A stretch of 64,000 nt of DNA. Origin: Microbotryomycetes sp. JL201. Lineage: Eukaryota > Basidiomycota > Microbotryomycetes. Below are positions 35,660 through 46,822 of the stretch, one piece after another. The notes under the pieces are model-generated. The model was given only the letters and a program-made list of their open reading frames with translations, made no database searches and had not been told where the DNA came from. Both the position numbers and the translations under genes were made by a program. Location of the stretch: NCBI GenBank assembly GCA_033819885.1, contig JAQYUZ010000034.1, positions 62,001 through 126,000 on the forward strand. The letters run 5' to 3'. Within the stretch, counting starts at the first letter, position 1; every line of letters begins with the position of its first letter.

Positions 35660-36168
35660 ATGGCCAAGGAAGCAAAGCCCCGCGCCGGCAAGGCCTCTGG
35701 CTCAAAGGCCGCCCGCACCAAGAAGGATCCCAACGCACCTAAGCGCCCGTTGTCGGCCTACATGCACTTCTCGCAGCAGAACCGCGAGCAAGTCAAGAGT
35801 GACAATCCCGAGGCTTCATTCGGTGAGCTTGAGTGCTTTGAGTTGCTGCAACAAGCGAGCACAAGCTGAGAGTTTTCCCCGCCATTAGGTGAGCTCGGCA
35901 AGCTTCTCGGTGGCAAGTGGAAGGAGATGAGCGACAGTGAGAAAAAGGTGAGTGCGCACAGCCACAAGAGAAACAAATCAGGCGGCTGATCGCACCGCAA
36001 ACGCCAGCCCTACGTCGACATGGCCGAGAAGGACAAGGTGCGCTTCGAGATGTGCTCTGGCGTCGCTTGCCTCACTGACCCGTGTCCGCGCTCGCGCAGG
36101 CCCGCTACGAGAAGGAGAAGGCTGCTCACGACTCTGGCGCCGCCAAGGAAGACGAGGACGACGAGTAA
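35660..36168 (+). CDS. NHP6: HMG-box chromatin protein (NHP6/HMGB type)
   Basis: Small non-sequence-specific DNA-bending protein of about 106 residues; nuclear. Basic leader [20 protein letters not shown], then a single HMG box: [49 protein letters not shown], then [20 protein letters not shown]. The acidic tail is KEDEDDE-TAA. Three introns (at SF^GEL, KK^PYV and DK^ARY) cut the box into four exons. Single-box NHP6-like architecture with an acidic end closer to animal HMGB than to yeast Nhp6. Confidence 0.95.
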
Positions 36169-36514
36169 ATCTCCCTCGGGTCCAACGTTTTATTTTCTAG
36201 ACGATACCTTTCTTCTCCACCCTCGCGCGCAGCATCTCTGTCCACTTGAAAAGAGTGCAGCTCGCATCATACCCTCCAGTCTTTCCGCCTTTCCATCGTC
36301 AAAGTTCCTTCCTTGGCTTACTTTTTCAAATTTAAACCCGTTTGGGCTGTGTCGATCGCTGTATAGCTTTCCCTCTCACTTTCGTGTTGCGTCATGTGTT
36401 TGTCTGTGTGTGTGTGTGTGTTTGAAAATTCCTTTTTTCTCTCCTTGCTTTGGCCAGGCTTTTGCGAAAATAAAGGTTTCATTCATTCGAAAACATCTTC
36501 TCTATGCGTGGGAT
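36169..36514. other. Convergent gap HMG-box gene/LHS1
   Basis: 346 bp, T-rich, containing (TG)8 at 36405-36420 and AATAAA at about 36470-36475 on the plus strand, the latter a possible polyadenylation element for the HMG gene. No gene. Confidence 0.5.
36405..36420. repeat. (TG)8 microsatellite
   Basis: Eight uninterrupted TG units in the 3' region of the HMG-box gene. Confidence 0.85.
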
Positions 36515-39500
36515 CTACAGCTCGTCCTTGACTCTAGGCTCGCCATCTTCGGCCTTTGGTGTCTCTTGAGACTTTTCGTCATCGCTTGTTGTCGTCGCGC
36601 TCGTCGTCTCTCTACTTTTAACTTTTCTCGGCACCTTTTTCTTGCTCAACCTCCTCACTTCGTTGCCAACCTCCTTGATCCGTTTCTCCAAATCGTTCAC
36701 CCTCAAGATTGGGTCATCAGTCTCTTTCAAAGCGTCTTGCTTTTTGACGAGATCGTTCAACCATTCTGTCGAATCTTTGACAATCTTGTAAAGTTTGTCC
36801 AGCTCGGCGGCCGTGAACCTTTTCAGCTCAGTCAAAGTGTCGTTGTGAGTCGCAGACGTGTGGAACTGTGTCGCTTGAGACAACGAGTCTCTAAGCGATT
36901 CGATCAACGAAGGTCGAGCTCGTGCTTCTTCGGCCCTCGTCTGGATCAACTTGACGAGTTTTCTGCGTAACAAGAATGAGATTTTAGATCAAGTACCATC
37001 AATGATCAGGCAAATCAGAGACGCGTCTTGGACGCATACAACGTACTCAATCTCGTTCTTCTTGGCACGTAGCTCTTTCGTCAAAGCCTTGTCCGCTTCA
37101 TCCCACAGCCACTCGTTTGCAGCCTCGACCTTCTCACGGATCATCTTGCGCTCGTGCTCAAGACTGACTCTGCCAAACGTGGCATCTTCGACCAAATCTC
37201 GAACTTTGTAAATATAAGATTCGAGGCCGTTACGAGCTTCCTCGCGTTGAACTTTACGAACTTCAGCCGCCTTAATCTCCCGCAAGCTGATACTCAGAAT
37301 ATCGTCAATCGAAAGTAACTTTCCTGACTATAAAATATAAAGACTGACCGTTTCCTGCCCTCGAGCTTTTCATCAAAGCTCATGGGCATTCGCTCGAGCA
37401 TGACGACCTTTGCATCAAGTGTGACCGTACTGTTCTTTGGTTTCAACGCCGAAGCCTCCTTCAACAGTTCGTCGAGTTTGTCCTGGGTTTCCTTGTCATA
37501 ATCATCGGCGTCAAAGTCGCCGTCGGTGGCGCCGTCGTCCGAAGACGAGTCTTTAGTCTTGTCCTTTGAACCAAACTTGCCCAAGAATCCTTTGAGCTTG
37601 TCTATGAGCATCGAGAGTCAGTAAGCAATACAAATTCCTGTGACGCTCTGCGACGAGTCTCACCGTTGAGTGATCCGTTCGAATTGTTATCGCTCTCGAC
37701 CGTTGTCTTGATCACTGCCTTGCCAACCTTGATGATGTTCGATTCGTCAAGTTCAATCGTTACCGTCACGGTCGAATTGGCAATTGCGTCCGCCGTCATG
37801 TTTTCAAACGCGCCCGTCAAGCCAGTAAAACTCGTCTCCATGATGCTATCGGGCAACAGTGCTGAAACGTCGGCGGCGGATCTACGGTAGGCGAAATGAA
37901 GCGAGAAATCTCGAGTCTTTTTGATCGTCATTGTCTTTTTGACCCCAAGTTTTGATTGGGCCGGGAACAAATGAGTCGTGATGCTGCGCGCCTCCGAATC
38001 TGCTCGATAGAGGAAAATGAGCACCGCAAGTCCTATGTCTGATCAGTTTCATGACAGAACATACCTTCGGTGATCTTGTCTGCCTCGTACGACACGTCGA
38101 TGCCGAACAGATTGATGTCTTTGACGCGAATATCTTTGGTTCTGAATCCTCGCGTCAATCCGGCTCCGTACAATGCGGCGCCAAGAACGTTGGCTTCGTC
38201 GGCATTGACGTTCTTGGCGATGCGCTCCTCGCCAACGACAGAGGCGACTGCCGCTTGAACCATGGGCACACGGGAACTGCCACCGACGAGAACGACCGAC
38301 TCGATGTTATTCTGTCCAGTAACGTGACGCGGTCAGAGTGGAGTTCAATAGCGGAATACCGACAAGTTTGAGACGCACGACAGTCAGATTGGCTTGTGAC
38401 AAAGCGTCTTGTATCGGCTGGGTGAATCGCTGCAACAGATCGGCCGAGCCTTCTTCGAGCTGTTGACGGGTCACGGGCGCTCGGAAATCGTTGTCCTCGA
38501 CGAGTCCTTCGATCTGTGGCGCACCCAAGCTTCGTCAGGCCACCAGCTCGCGTCTCGGTCTGAAGCACTCACGCGCGCCATAGCCTCAGTATTTGCGCTG
38601 AGGACTTGTTTGACTCTGACTGCTTCTTTGAGTAGTTTCGCCATTGCCCTTTTGTTGTCTCTCAGCCCAGTCATGCCTTGAGCTTCAGCCGCATCGATCA
38701 TCAGATCCCTGACGACTTTGTCCAACACGAAGCCTCCAACTTGAACATCGTACCCGACGCCATGCACGGTCATTGAAGTCACATTCTTCAAATCAGGCTT
38801 GGCCGCGAGAGAGTACAAGTCTGGGAGCATGGCTGATTTGAATGAGACGACCGTAGCGCGCAGCGACGACGCGCCGAGATCGTAAAACAAGTGGTGTGTT
38901 GGCTCGGGCGGGAACTGTCGACTCATGGCAAAGTTGACGGCGGCTGAAGAAGCAGTCAATAATGAAATGGTCATAAAGCGCCTCGCATACAGTCGTTGCC
39001 ATCCTACAGGAACTCACCTGCAGTGCCGTCGTTAACGAGCGCCACATTGTTCAGTCCAGCCAATTCAATCGCGTCGAGCACAGCCATGCGTTCGCTGTGA
39101 CTAAACCAAGCTGGCACAGTCATGACAACGTCCCTGACCGTCTCGCCCGCCTGTTCTTCAGCAACTTCTTTGGCGTGCTGCAACTGCATCGCCAAGACCT
39201 CTTCGACTGAAAATGATGCCGAAGAGGTTGAGAGCGCCGGTGATTCTCGAGCTGTTGTTGATAGCTTTGTCGCGAACAATGATTGGTACAGTTGAGACTG
39301 CGGGTGCGAGTGAGGATGTCCGAGGACGAGCTTGACAGAGTTGAACGTGTCTTGCGGGAACCTGGTCGCCTGCAAAGGCGATTCATCGTCGTCAATATGA
39401 TCGTTCATTTTAGTTGAGGGCTTTCCGAACGGAAACATGGCCCGTATGCAGCGACACGTGTACTGACCAAGTTGACACTTTCACCGCCGAACGCGCGGTC

Positions 39501-39731
39501 GTCGCCCCTCATTGTCAACGTTGATGGAGTCTTGCGTCTGCCTTCCTTTGTCACGAGCACGTCGAATGGCACGCCGGGCTTGACGAGCGATGCCTTGAAG
39601 CTGTCGGCGCCATAGTCAATCGCCAGAAGTGCCGCACCGACGACGCGATCCGCCAAGGTGACAGCAATGAGCACGCAGAAAAGCCATTGGATAGCCCTCT
39701 GGTCTGCGCTCGTGCCTCGTCGTAACCGCAT
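36515..39731 (-). CDS. LHS1: ER-lumenal Hsp70-like chaperone LHS1 (GRP170/HYOU1 family)
   Basis: Nucleotide-exchange factor and holdase for BiP/Kar2 in the ER, helping translocation and folding. The signal peptide is visible (MRLRRG... then WLFCVLIAVTLADRVVGA). The ATPase domain follows: ALLAIDYGADSFKASLVKPG, RRKTPSTLTMRGDDRAFG, VRDVVMTVPAWFSHSERMAV, NNVALVNDGTA, HHLFYDLGASSLRATVVSF and VVLVGGSSRVPMVQAAV. A substrate domain with an acidic loop (SKDKTKDSSSDDGATDGDFD) and a long C-terminal helical domain come next. The protein ends EPRVKDEL: a KDEL retrieval signal. About nine introns. About 900 residues, right for the family. Confidence 0.93.
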
Positions 39732-39877
39732 CGTCGGATGGAAACACTCTGGACCGAACGCTAGCGAAGGCCTTTGCACAGAGGGGCCCGAGCGTACATG
39801 TGCACTTTGACATTCCAACAATTTCGAAACACAAAAAAACGGTAGACTGCTTACAGCAATTTCGTGGCGAGATCGTC

Positions 39878-40996
39878 CTAGTAAAACTCACTGTACGCCA
39901 ATAGCAACACGGTCGCGGCAGAGCCAACCACTTGAAGGCCCCGGTAACCGGCGACGGCTTCGAAACCCCATTTGAGGCTCGTCGAGCCAGGGCCAGCAAA
40001 CACGTACCCAGTCAAGATGGATATCGCCAGGCGCGCAATCGCGAACGACATGGGATTGGCGGGATACGGTTTGAGGTGGCGAGAACGCGCGGCCGATGGA
40101 CGCGAGCGACGAATCGACGAAGAGGCTTGGGCGTGAGGGAACGCAAGCACGACAGATAAGACGAGCGGGATCAAGACCGTCAGAGTGGTCCACTTGAACA
40201 AAGCTCCTCTGAACGTCGGATGCACCAATACGCTCAAGTCTGGTTGAAGCACGTGGAAAGCAGGCGTGGGCGAGCGTGTGAGCCATTTGTGAGGCCCATA
40301 CGTCGTTGGTTGCCACGGCACGGCAACAAACGCGAGGTATCCGAGCTCGGCAAGTACGAGCGAGGTGATCAGACGCCAGGGCTCGGAGAGTCCTAGCTGC
40401 ACGTGCCTCACGGCCTGCTCTGCTTGTCTCTCTGCATTGACGGCGGCGTGCTTGAGGTTTGTGCTCGACTTGCGTACGGCAAGACTCAATCTGCTCGCCG
40501 ACCGCGTTAGGCGGCCATTTGTGGGTGTGGCGAGCGCGAGGGCCTGGCTTGATACGTCGGCTACGACATCCTTGGCTGCCCTGACAGGTGATGATGGTAC
40601 GTCGTCATAGTTGACCCTTTCTCCGATTGCCTCGACCGCTTGCCTTGCGTTTGCAGACAAGTCGTGCCACAGGCCCTCGAAGCGCTTGTCGACCCTGAGA
40701 GCAGAGTCTGCCCTTAGTGCGTCCTTGATCGTGTCTTCGACTGTGAGTTTGAAAGCGGTTCTCTGAGTAAGCCGATGTGTCTGGTTTGTCCGTGTCCTGT
40801 GACCCTTGGCCGGCTCGCCGGCCCCACCTCGGTGATGTTACTTACGATCGAACTTGAGCCCACCAACGGGCACATGCAACCCCATTTCCTGGACAATCTC
40901 TACGAGCTCGGTCTTTTTCTTTGACGAGAGCGGGCCTGCGCACGTGACGAGATCAATGCGGCAAGAGGCGCGCGCGAACGGGTCGAGAAGGAGCAT
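39878..40996 (-). CDS. Predicted four-TM membrane protein with SAP/HeH-like N-terminus
   Basis: No family recognised. The N-terminal exon (MLLLDPFARASCRIDLVTCA) leads into PLSSKKKTELVEIVQEMGLH and, across one intron, LEDTIKDALRAD. This has the helix-extension-helix spacing of SAP/HeH motifs (LKKAELVEI-like), which bind DNA. A basic, Ser/Ala-rich linker follows (RLTRSASRLSLAVRKSSTN), then an amphipathic segment and four hydrophobic helices: ITSLVLAELGYLAFVAV, WTTLTVLIPLVLSVVLAF, FAIARLAISILTGYVF and LQVVGSAATVLLLAYSEFY-stop. An upstream ATG at 41062 is in frame but followed by a stop unless spliced, so 40996 was chosen. A nuclear-envelope or ER protein is plausible, by inference only. Confidence 0.6.
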
Positions 40997-41480
40997 CGTC
41001 AGCTCCTCGGATGGCTATGTGGAAGCCTGAATGATGAACTGACCCGAGTACTGCTTGGACATGGCTGCCAGTGCTTCTCGAGGTGAATGTGAGAATGACG
41101 CAAGGGCGAACTACGGAGAGCGTTGAATGATCGTTCAAAAGAGGAGTCCCCGAGCCCAAAATCCCATTCGAGCCGCAAGCGGATACTATTTTGATGCTGT
41201 CAAAACCGCTCTGTTCCGGTCAGCTTCTTTGGTTTTGACCTGCACCGCCGTCGAGAGAGTGCTGCGGACGGCATCAAGTCCGAGGCTTGGCCCCGGTCTC
41301 ATCAGTTCTGCACGTTTCAACAACATTGTCGCAGCTTCTCTCATTGATAAATCGTCTCGTTGTCTGCTATACCGGATCAAATCCGGCTTGTACATCGCAT
41401 TCGGTTGCACAGCAACTCTCTCGCCTCGGCCACCTTGACCATTCACTGCTTTCTTCGGATTCTGACTGCCGACCAACCAC
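40997..41480. promoter_or_regulatory. Divergent promoter region, four-TM gene / VHS gene
   Basis: About 480 bp between divergent starts. It may hold a 5' exon of the minus-strand gene (ATG at 41062). No other gene seen. Confidence 0.4.
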
Positions 41481-43892
41481 ATGAAGCGGCTATTCAACAA
41501 AAAGGACAAGTCAACTGCAGCATCTGTTGATGCTAATGATGGCCAGCAACAGCCATATACCAATGGCGGTACAGCTGGCGAAGGCGGTCGCAATGCGGCA
41601 CAGCAACTGTACACGGGCCCACAGTATATGGGTCCAGGCGGCCAGCAAGTACCTCAAGGGTATGTGCTCATGCACGCGCCCGTCCTCGTGCCCGTCTCGG
41701 CCAGCCCGATGCGGCCGCCACCGCCGACCCAAGTCTCGAACGCGATAGGTAAGCCTGCACACAAGCACGCGATCAGCTTACTGCCACAAGCCCGCATTAC
41801 ATCGAGTCGGATCAGAGTTCCGCGATTCCGAATTCCGTTTCGCTGACCCTTGGCCTGTTGCCACCGCGATCCAGGCTGGAGCTGTGCCAGTAGCACTTTC
41901 GACTTTCCATACATACTATCTCTCGCAGATCATCTCAGCTCGTCCAGTGCCGCATCAAAAGAGGCGGCCAAAGCATTGCGCAAAGAGTTCAAGGTGCGCT
42001 TTGTCAACGAAAGACGCACTCGATCACTCCAGGTCGTTGACGCTATCCTACACAGCACGCCACGCCAGAGGCACAGGAGAGAGCCGTCAGGCTCACAGGG
42101 ATCCTCATGCGCAATACTGACGTTCGCTTCAGAGGTTCGTAGTCTCGTCGGCTTCGACTTGCCACCCAATCTCAGCTTCACTCCTGCCATTTTGCAGAGC
42201 AAGTTGCGAGCAAGAAATTCCTTGCCGATTTGTCGGACATGTCCGCAAATAAGAAAACGGATCCTCGCGTCAAAGACATGATCGTACGAGTGCTCAGTCC
42301 GCTCGCTTTCGAGTATCAGGTGTGTTCCCGTTCCCGCTCGTGAGCGAACATTTGGTACTGATGCACTCGAGTGATAGCGTGACGCCGATTTAAATTCAAT
42401 CACGACTTTGTACAACAAGATCAAGTCGCCAGAAGCGCCCATCAATGGTTTACCGCTCGATCCCGACGATCCCCTCTTGCAACCGACGGTGGATCCGAGA
42501 ACGAGCGGAAACATGCAGGGCAGGCGACGAGCCCCTCAACGACTGCCGTCCCAATCTGAGCAATTGTCGGATCTGAGACGTCAGGCCGAGCAAGCGAGAG
42601 GCGATGCTCGACTGCTCAGCGACGCCTTGTCATATGCCAGACCCGAAGACGACATAAGGCAGAACGAGATCGTACAGGTGAGACATCGTTTTGCAAAGCG
42701 GAACGGGCAGTATTTGACAAAGCCCCGACGGGTCGCATAGGAATTCCATCTCAAGTGTTTCGAGGCTCAAGAGTTTTTAAGCAACAATTTGCAGTGGGCA
42801 ACTGTGCAAGCCGAACAATCGAGAACAGCTGTTGATCAAGCGAGCGTGACCGACGGCAACATTACCGACACCGAGGACCACGTCATTCGAGCGGACTCGA
42901 AGGCGCAAATCCAGCAAGGCGACGACGCTCGGCTGTCGTCCAACAATCCATTCGCCCCAATTGTGTCCGGCGAAAGACCAATGCCGCCACCGTCTCGTCC
43001 TGTCAGAGAAACCCGGGAGGAAGCAACGCTGGCCGTGTTGCTTGCTGCCCATTCTGAAGTACTTGAAGCCCTGCAAGCGTACGACCATCATACTCAAATG
43101 TGGGATGAGATGAGAGACGTCAGGGCCGCTGAAGAACGCAGCAAGGTCGAAACAAAATTTGATCGAACGCGAGCCGGCTCGCCTGATCAGGATGGTTATT
43201 ATCGAGAGAATCGAGGAGAAGATCCATTCGTGGACGCTCGAGAGCAAGAGCAGAGTGGTAGCCGCAATCTGAATGACCTTTCTGGCGGGGTTGTGCACGT
43301 TCCGATTCAGCAACGCTCGACGGCTTCTTCTCCGCCGAACCGCAATCCTTATGCAGCATATCTGTCCTCGACCGCAAGCACCACTTCATCACAGAGGGTC
43401 ACTCCATCCGAGTCCGAGCACGAGCCCAAAATGGAGTATGGTGGCTTTGTCATTCCAGACTCTTTCGATTCGCAACGAAATCCGTCTGTTCGTCAAGTCG
43501 ATCCTCTTTCAATCACGACTGCCTCGAACGGCTCCGCGTCGGGTCCGACTCATCCTGTGACCATGAACGAGCCCCTTGTCGACACCCCTTCTTCTCCTTT
43601 CGCCGGCAATCAAAGACGAGATACGTCTGAATCTGCGAGCGAAGGACTTCAAACGCCCGTCGTACCTTCAGAGAAAGCGCTTGGTAAACTCAGAAGAGTC
43701 AGCATTCGCGAAGGTCAGTCTTGCATTTCTTTCTCACATACTCTGCAAATCTTTGACAAACGTGTTTCTGTTACCTTTGCCTTGTTTGCAGATTCGGACT
43801 CTTTGGCTTCAGAAGACCAACAAGCGAGATTGGAACAAGCGTTGCGCGAGAAATACGCGCGAAACTATAATGAACACCACGGCAACCTCTAG
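41481..43892 (+). CDS. VHS/GAT-domain endocytic adaptor (LSB5-like)
   Basis: Likely ubiquitin- and actin-linked sorting adaptor at endocytic sites. Start MKRLFNKKDKS, then a Gln/Pro/Gly-rich leader. A VHS domain follows across an intron (IGWSCASSTFDFPYILSLAD, SKEAAKALRKEFK, ERAVRLTGILMRNTDVRF, KKFLADLSDM). A GAT-like helical region comes next (LSDLRRQAEQARGDARLLSD through TREEATLAVLLAAHSEVLEA). The disordered C-terminus carries NNPFAPI (an NPF motif for EH-domain proteins) and GEDPFVDA (DPF, adaptor binding). The last exon is EDSDSLASEDQQARLEQALR...HHGNL-TAG. About six introns. The VHS-GAT-NPF order resembles yeast Lsb5; distinction from other VHS adaptors is not certain. Confidence 0.72.
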
Positions 43893-44197
43893 CAGAAAGA
43901 TGGCCAAAAGTCCTGCCGCTCTCGGCTGACATTTTTTTTTTCGTTTTTTTTTTTTTTCTTCGATGGACACATCGAGCCTTTGCGAGTTGTTGCATTGTTG
44001 CAGTATCAATCTCAATCATTCTTGTGCGCGCTTGTACAGCTGTTCTGACCAAGAACCCCTGTGCTGGCGACTTCTGTAATGTGCCAACTGAAAAATCGCA
44101 ACACTCGTTCTATACACTTTGTACATTCGGCGAACCGACTATTCACAGACATGAACTACAAGACAAGTTTGATCGAGATCGAGAATCTGTTCGAGGG
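43893..44197. other. Convergent gap VHS gene/phosphatase
   Basis: Shared 3' region of about 300 bp. Long T tract at 43932-43957 just after the VHS stop. No gene. Confidence 0.5.
43932..43957. repeat. Poly-T tract
   Basis: Two T runs interrupted by CG, immediately downstream of the VHS gene stop. Confidence 0.8.
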
Positions 44198-46369
44198 TCA
44201 AGTAAAACTGACAACTTCGACTGCTGGCGTACAAGGTCCAAAGAAACCTTTTGACCTTGTCGTACCTCTGACCGATTGTTCCCACAACATCAATTCACCC
44301 AAGAAACCAATATTAGGCTGAATATCTTTACGACGGGATGAGACGTGGTCGTAAGCTCGTTTGAGTGAATAGTGACGTTGTTTGACCAAGTAAGCCAAGA
44401 CGATCGCAACCGAGCGAGATTTGCCTGCTCGACAATGACAATAAACTGGTTTCGACGCGGCGTGCGCTTGCTCTGTCAAAGCATTGGGGAGCATCGTCAG
44501 CTTGACTTTTGCATGCGTTACAGCGGATCAAGGGAACGACCAAGCTGTAGCTCACCTATAATGTCACACGCTTTCTCAAACGATTGCTGAACGGCCGTCT
44601 CGTCAACGATATCTCGCATAGGTACCCTATGAGCCTCGAATCTTGTGCCAATCTCGTGCTTCAGATCTTGGCATTCTATAGCCAAGTTGACGACGACTTT
44701 GACACCCAAAGATTCGAGCTTGTCCAAATGTTCAAGTTTGGTTGGTTCAGGTCCGAGGAACAGCAGATTTTCGATAATGGTCGATACGTCGAAATCGGTA
44801 AACGTGGCTGCGGGAGTCGACGGTGATTCCAAACCAAGTTGGTTCGTCGAGCTCATCACGTCAGTTGGGTCGACGGGCAATCCGTTTGCGGTAAACCCAA
44901 CGCTGTCAGCATCCGTCAATCTGCCCGGCGATCGGCCTGCTGATTGCATAGAGCAGACAGACTGGACAGACGAGCCTCGACTTCGACCGCCGGTGCTGCT
45001 GCCCTGGGAGCCGCCGCAGTCTGGGTCGACACGTAGGTTGGCGATAGCAGCCGCAGGAGACCGGCTGTTGACCGAGCTACTTCCAGACGAAGCTCGGCTG
45101 CGTGGTGCAGTCAATAATGATTCGGACGTATCAATCCGTTTCAATCTGGGTCGTGGCCTCCCACCGCTACTCGCGATCGAGTTTGGAGTGCGAGGCGGAG
45201 TCGTTGGAGTTGTCGGGCTGCGGGGAGGGGATAAAGACACCCTGATAGGTGATGACGGCTCGTTGTTATTCGATGCGGTTGCTTGACGCTGGCCCTGGCC
45301 GTCTTCATGGACGCCTTCCCCGCCAGACTCTGGTCGTTCGTCCTCCTGCTCGCCTTCGACCATGCACTGATCGAGCCGAGCTTCGTGCGAGACAGCGTCT
45401 TCAAGGGTCTCCTCGAGAAAGAACAAGTCGCCTCGTCCGCCCTGCGCCTCGAGCACGCTCAAGAGGACAGAGCCCAAATTGAGAGATTCTATGTCTCGAC
45501 GCTCTGGCTGGTCACCAACGATGACCACATCGTCCTTGTAACCCCGCGTTCTCGATCGATGATCCAGAATGTCCTTGCCGAGATCTGTCGTGACAAAGGC
45601 GTCCAACGAAAAGCAGGCCGTATTGCCGCGTTTGAATCGTTTCACCAGCAGACTTGGCAAATTGATATTGCTGTGGGTCGTCGGGGTCAGCTGAGCTTCG
45701 ATACTGCCATGGATTGCCTTGTTCCTACATGGAATGCCTTAGGCGTCTTTGCTCAAATCTGGCCACGTTGCGGACATCGACAACGAGAACATCGTTGGCG
45801 ACCAATCGATCGGCGAGTGTTTGTGCGTCGATCCGCTTGGCAGGTCGAGGTTTCTTGATGTTTGTCAGACCTGGCTGTGCCGCCGTTCTCGTTGGGTCAA
45901 CGAGAGTGGCAGGGGCTTCGAGTCGTGAGAGAGTGCTCGAAGACGAAGCTGGTACTGCTTCAGTCAAGCAGGGCGAGTCAGCTTTGGAAGATGAATGGGA
46001 AGGAATGTTCACGCTAGACGACTTGCCACTGTTGTTCGATTTGGAAGTTTGCTGCGAGCGCTGCGCCGTGAGAGGTGGCGATGAGGCTTTGGCCTGCGTC
46101 TCTGGCTTGAGATGCCTGATATCCAATTGGGATGATTCGTCGCTTTTGTTTTGCGCCTGTACACCATTACGTGCAATACTGTCGTCGAGTGCACCGCCCA
46201 GTGGCTCGAGCGACATGGTTTGTGCCGCGCTCGGACCCACCCGGACTCCGTTTTCGCCCTTGGGCACATGCTTGTGCTCTTTCTGATCCGAGTGCACTAT
46301 CATTGGCTTCGTTGAGGCGTGTCGTGCTTCGGAGGCGGCCCTCGAATTGCCGTTGTCACTGTCGGACAT
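44198..46369 (-). CDS. Rhodanese-domain dual-specificity phosphatase (MAPK phosphatase type)
   Basis: Protein phosphatase for Thr/Tyr-phosphorylated MAP kinases. N-terminus MSDSDNGNSRAAS; about 180 disordered residues. A rhodanese/CDC25-like domain follows (RIDAQTLADRLVANDVLVVD, NVARFEQRRLRHSM, then FKRGNTACFSLDAFVTTDLG, YKDDVVIVGD), as in MKPs, where it docks the kinase. A disordered Ser/Pro/Thr-rich linker of about 200 residues (SPPRSPTTPTTPPRTPNS) leads to the catalytic domain: ENLLFLGPEPTKLEHLDKLE, VVVNLAIECQDLKHEIG and VYCHCRAGKSRSVAIVLAYL, with an intact HC-x5-RS loop. The end is ERR-rich in neighbours but here PCTPAVEVVSFT-stop. Two or three introns. Could regulate HOG1 (54.9 kb) or the pheromone/cell-wall MAPK; not decidable here. 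Confidence 0.87.
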
Positions 46370-46822
46370 GGTCCCCCACGGCAGAGCCAGCGACTGCAGC
46401 AAGGCGGGCACAGTGTATGTGCTTAGAGAAGCGAGCTGACACTTGTTGATTGTCGTCCTTGGGCGTGGCGGGCTTGATGATGGCGAAGGCGGTTGCTCAG
46501 GTCAGTCGGCCGACCCTGAATGTATGCGTTCTTCAGCAGTCCATCGACGGAACCATTGACTCAAAGAATCAAGATCCTGGCGAAACTGCGCAACGAATTG
46601 CGCTTCTTGGTGGCCTGCGAACGCGGGGAGAGCTAGACGCCGCGCCTCAACTGTCCGGGGGACGGATAGGGGGATCGCGAACTGGGTGGTTACTTGTCAT
46701 GTTAATGGCCTGGCAGAATGCAGCAGTTGACCACATACTGTGGCGTGAACGCTATTTTGGCTTGTTTATCGGAAATGTCATCATGTCGGGTCACGTGCCT
46801 TGACGTGAGCTTGTCACCCGCC
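46370..46822. promoter_or_regulatory. Divergent promoter region, phosphatase / PTPS-like gene
   Basis: About 450 bp, including GGTCACGTG at 46789-46797, 26 bp before the PTPS-like start. Weak open frames on the plus strand have no conserved content. Confidence 0.45.

Noticed and set aside
45283-45858. 191-codon open frame on the plus strand
   Set aside because: Lies antisense to the linker and rhodanese exons of the phosphatase; no conserved features. The minus-strand protein is clearly real.
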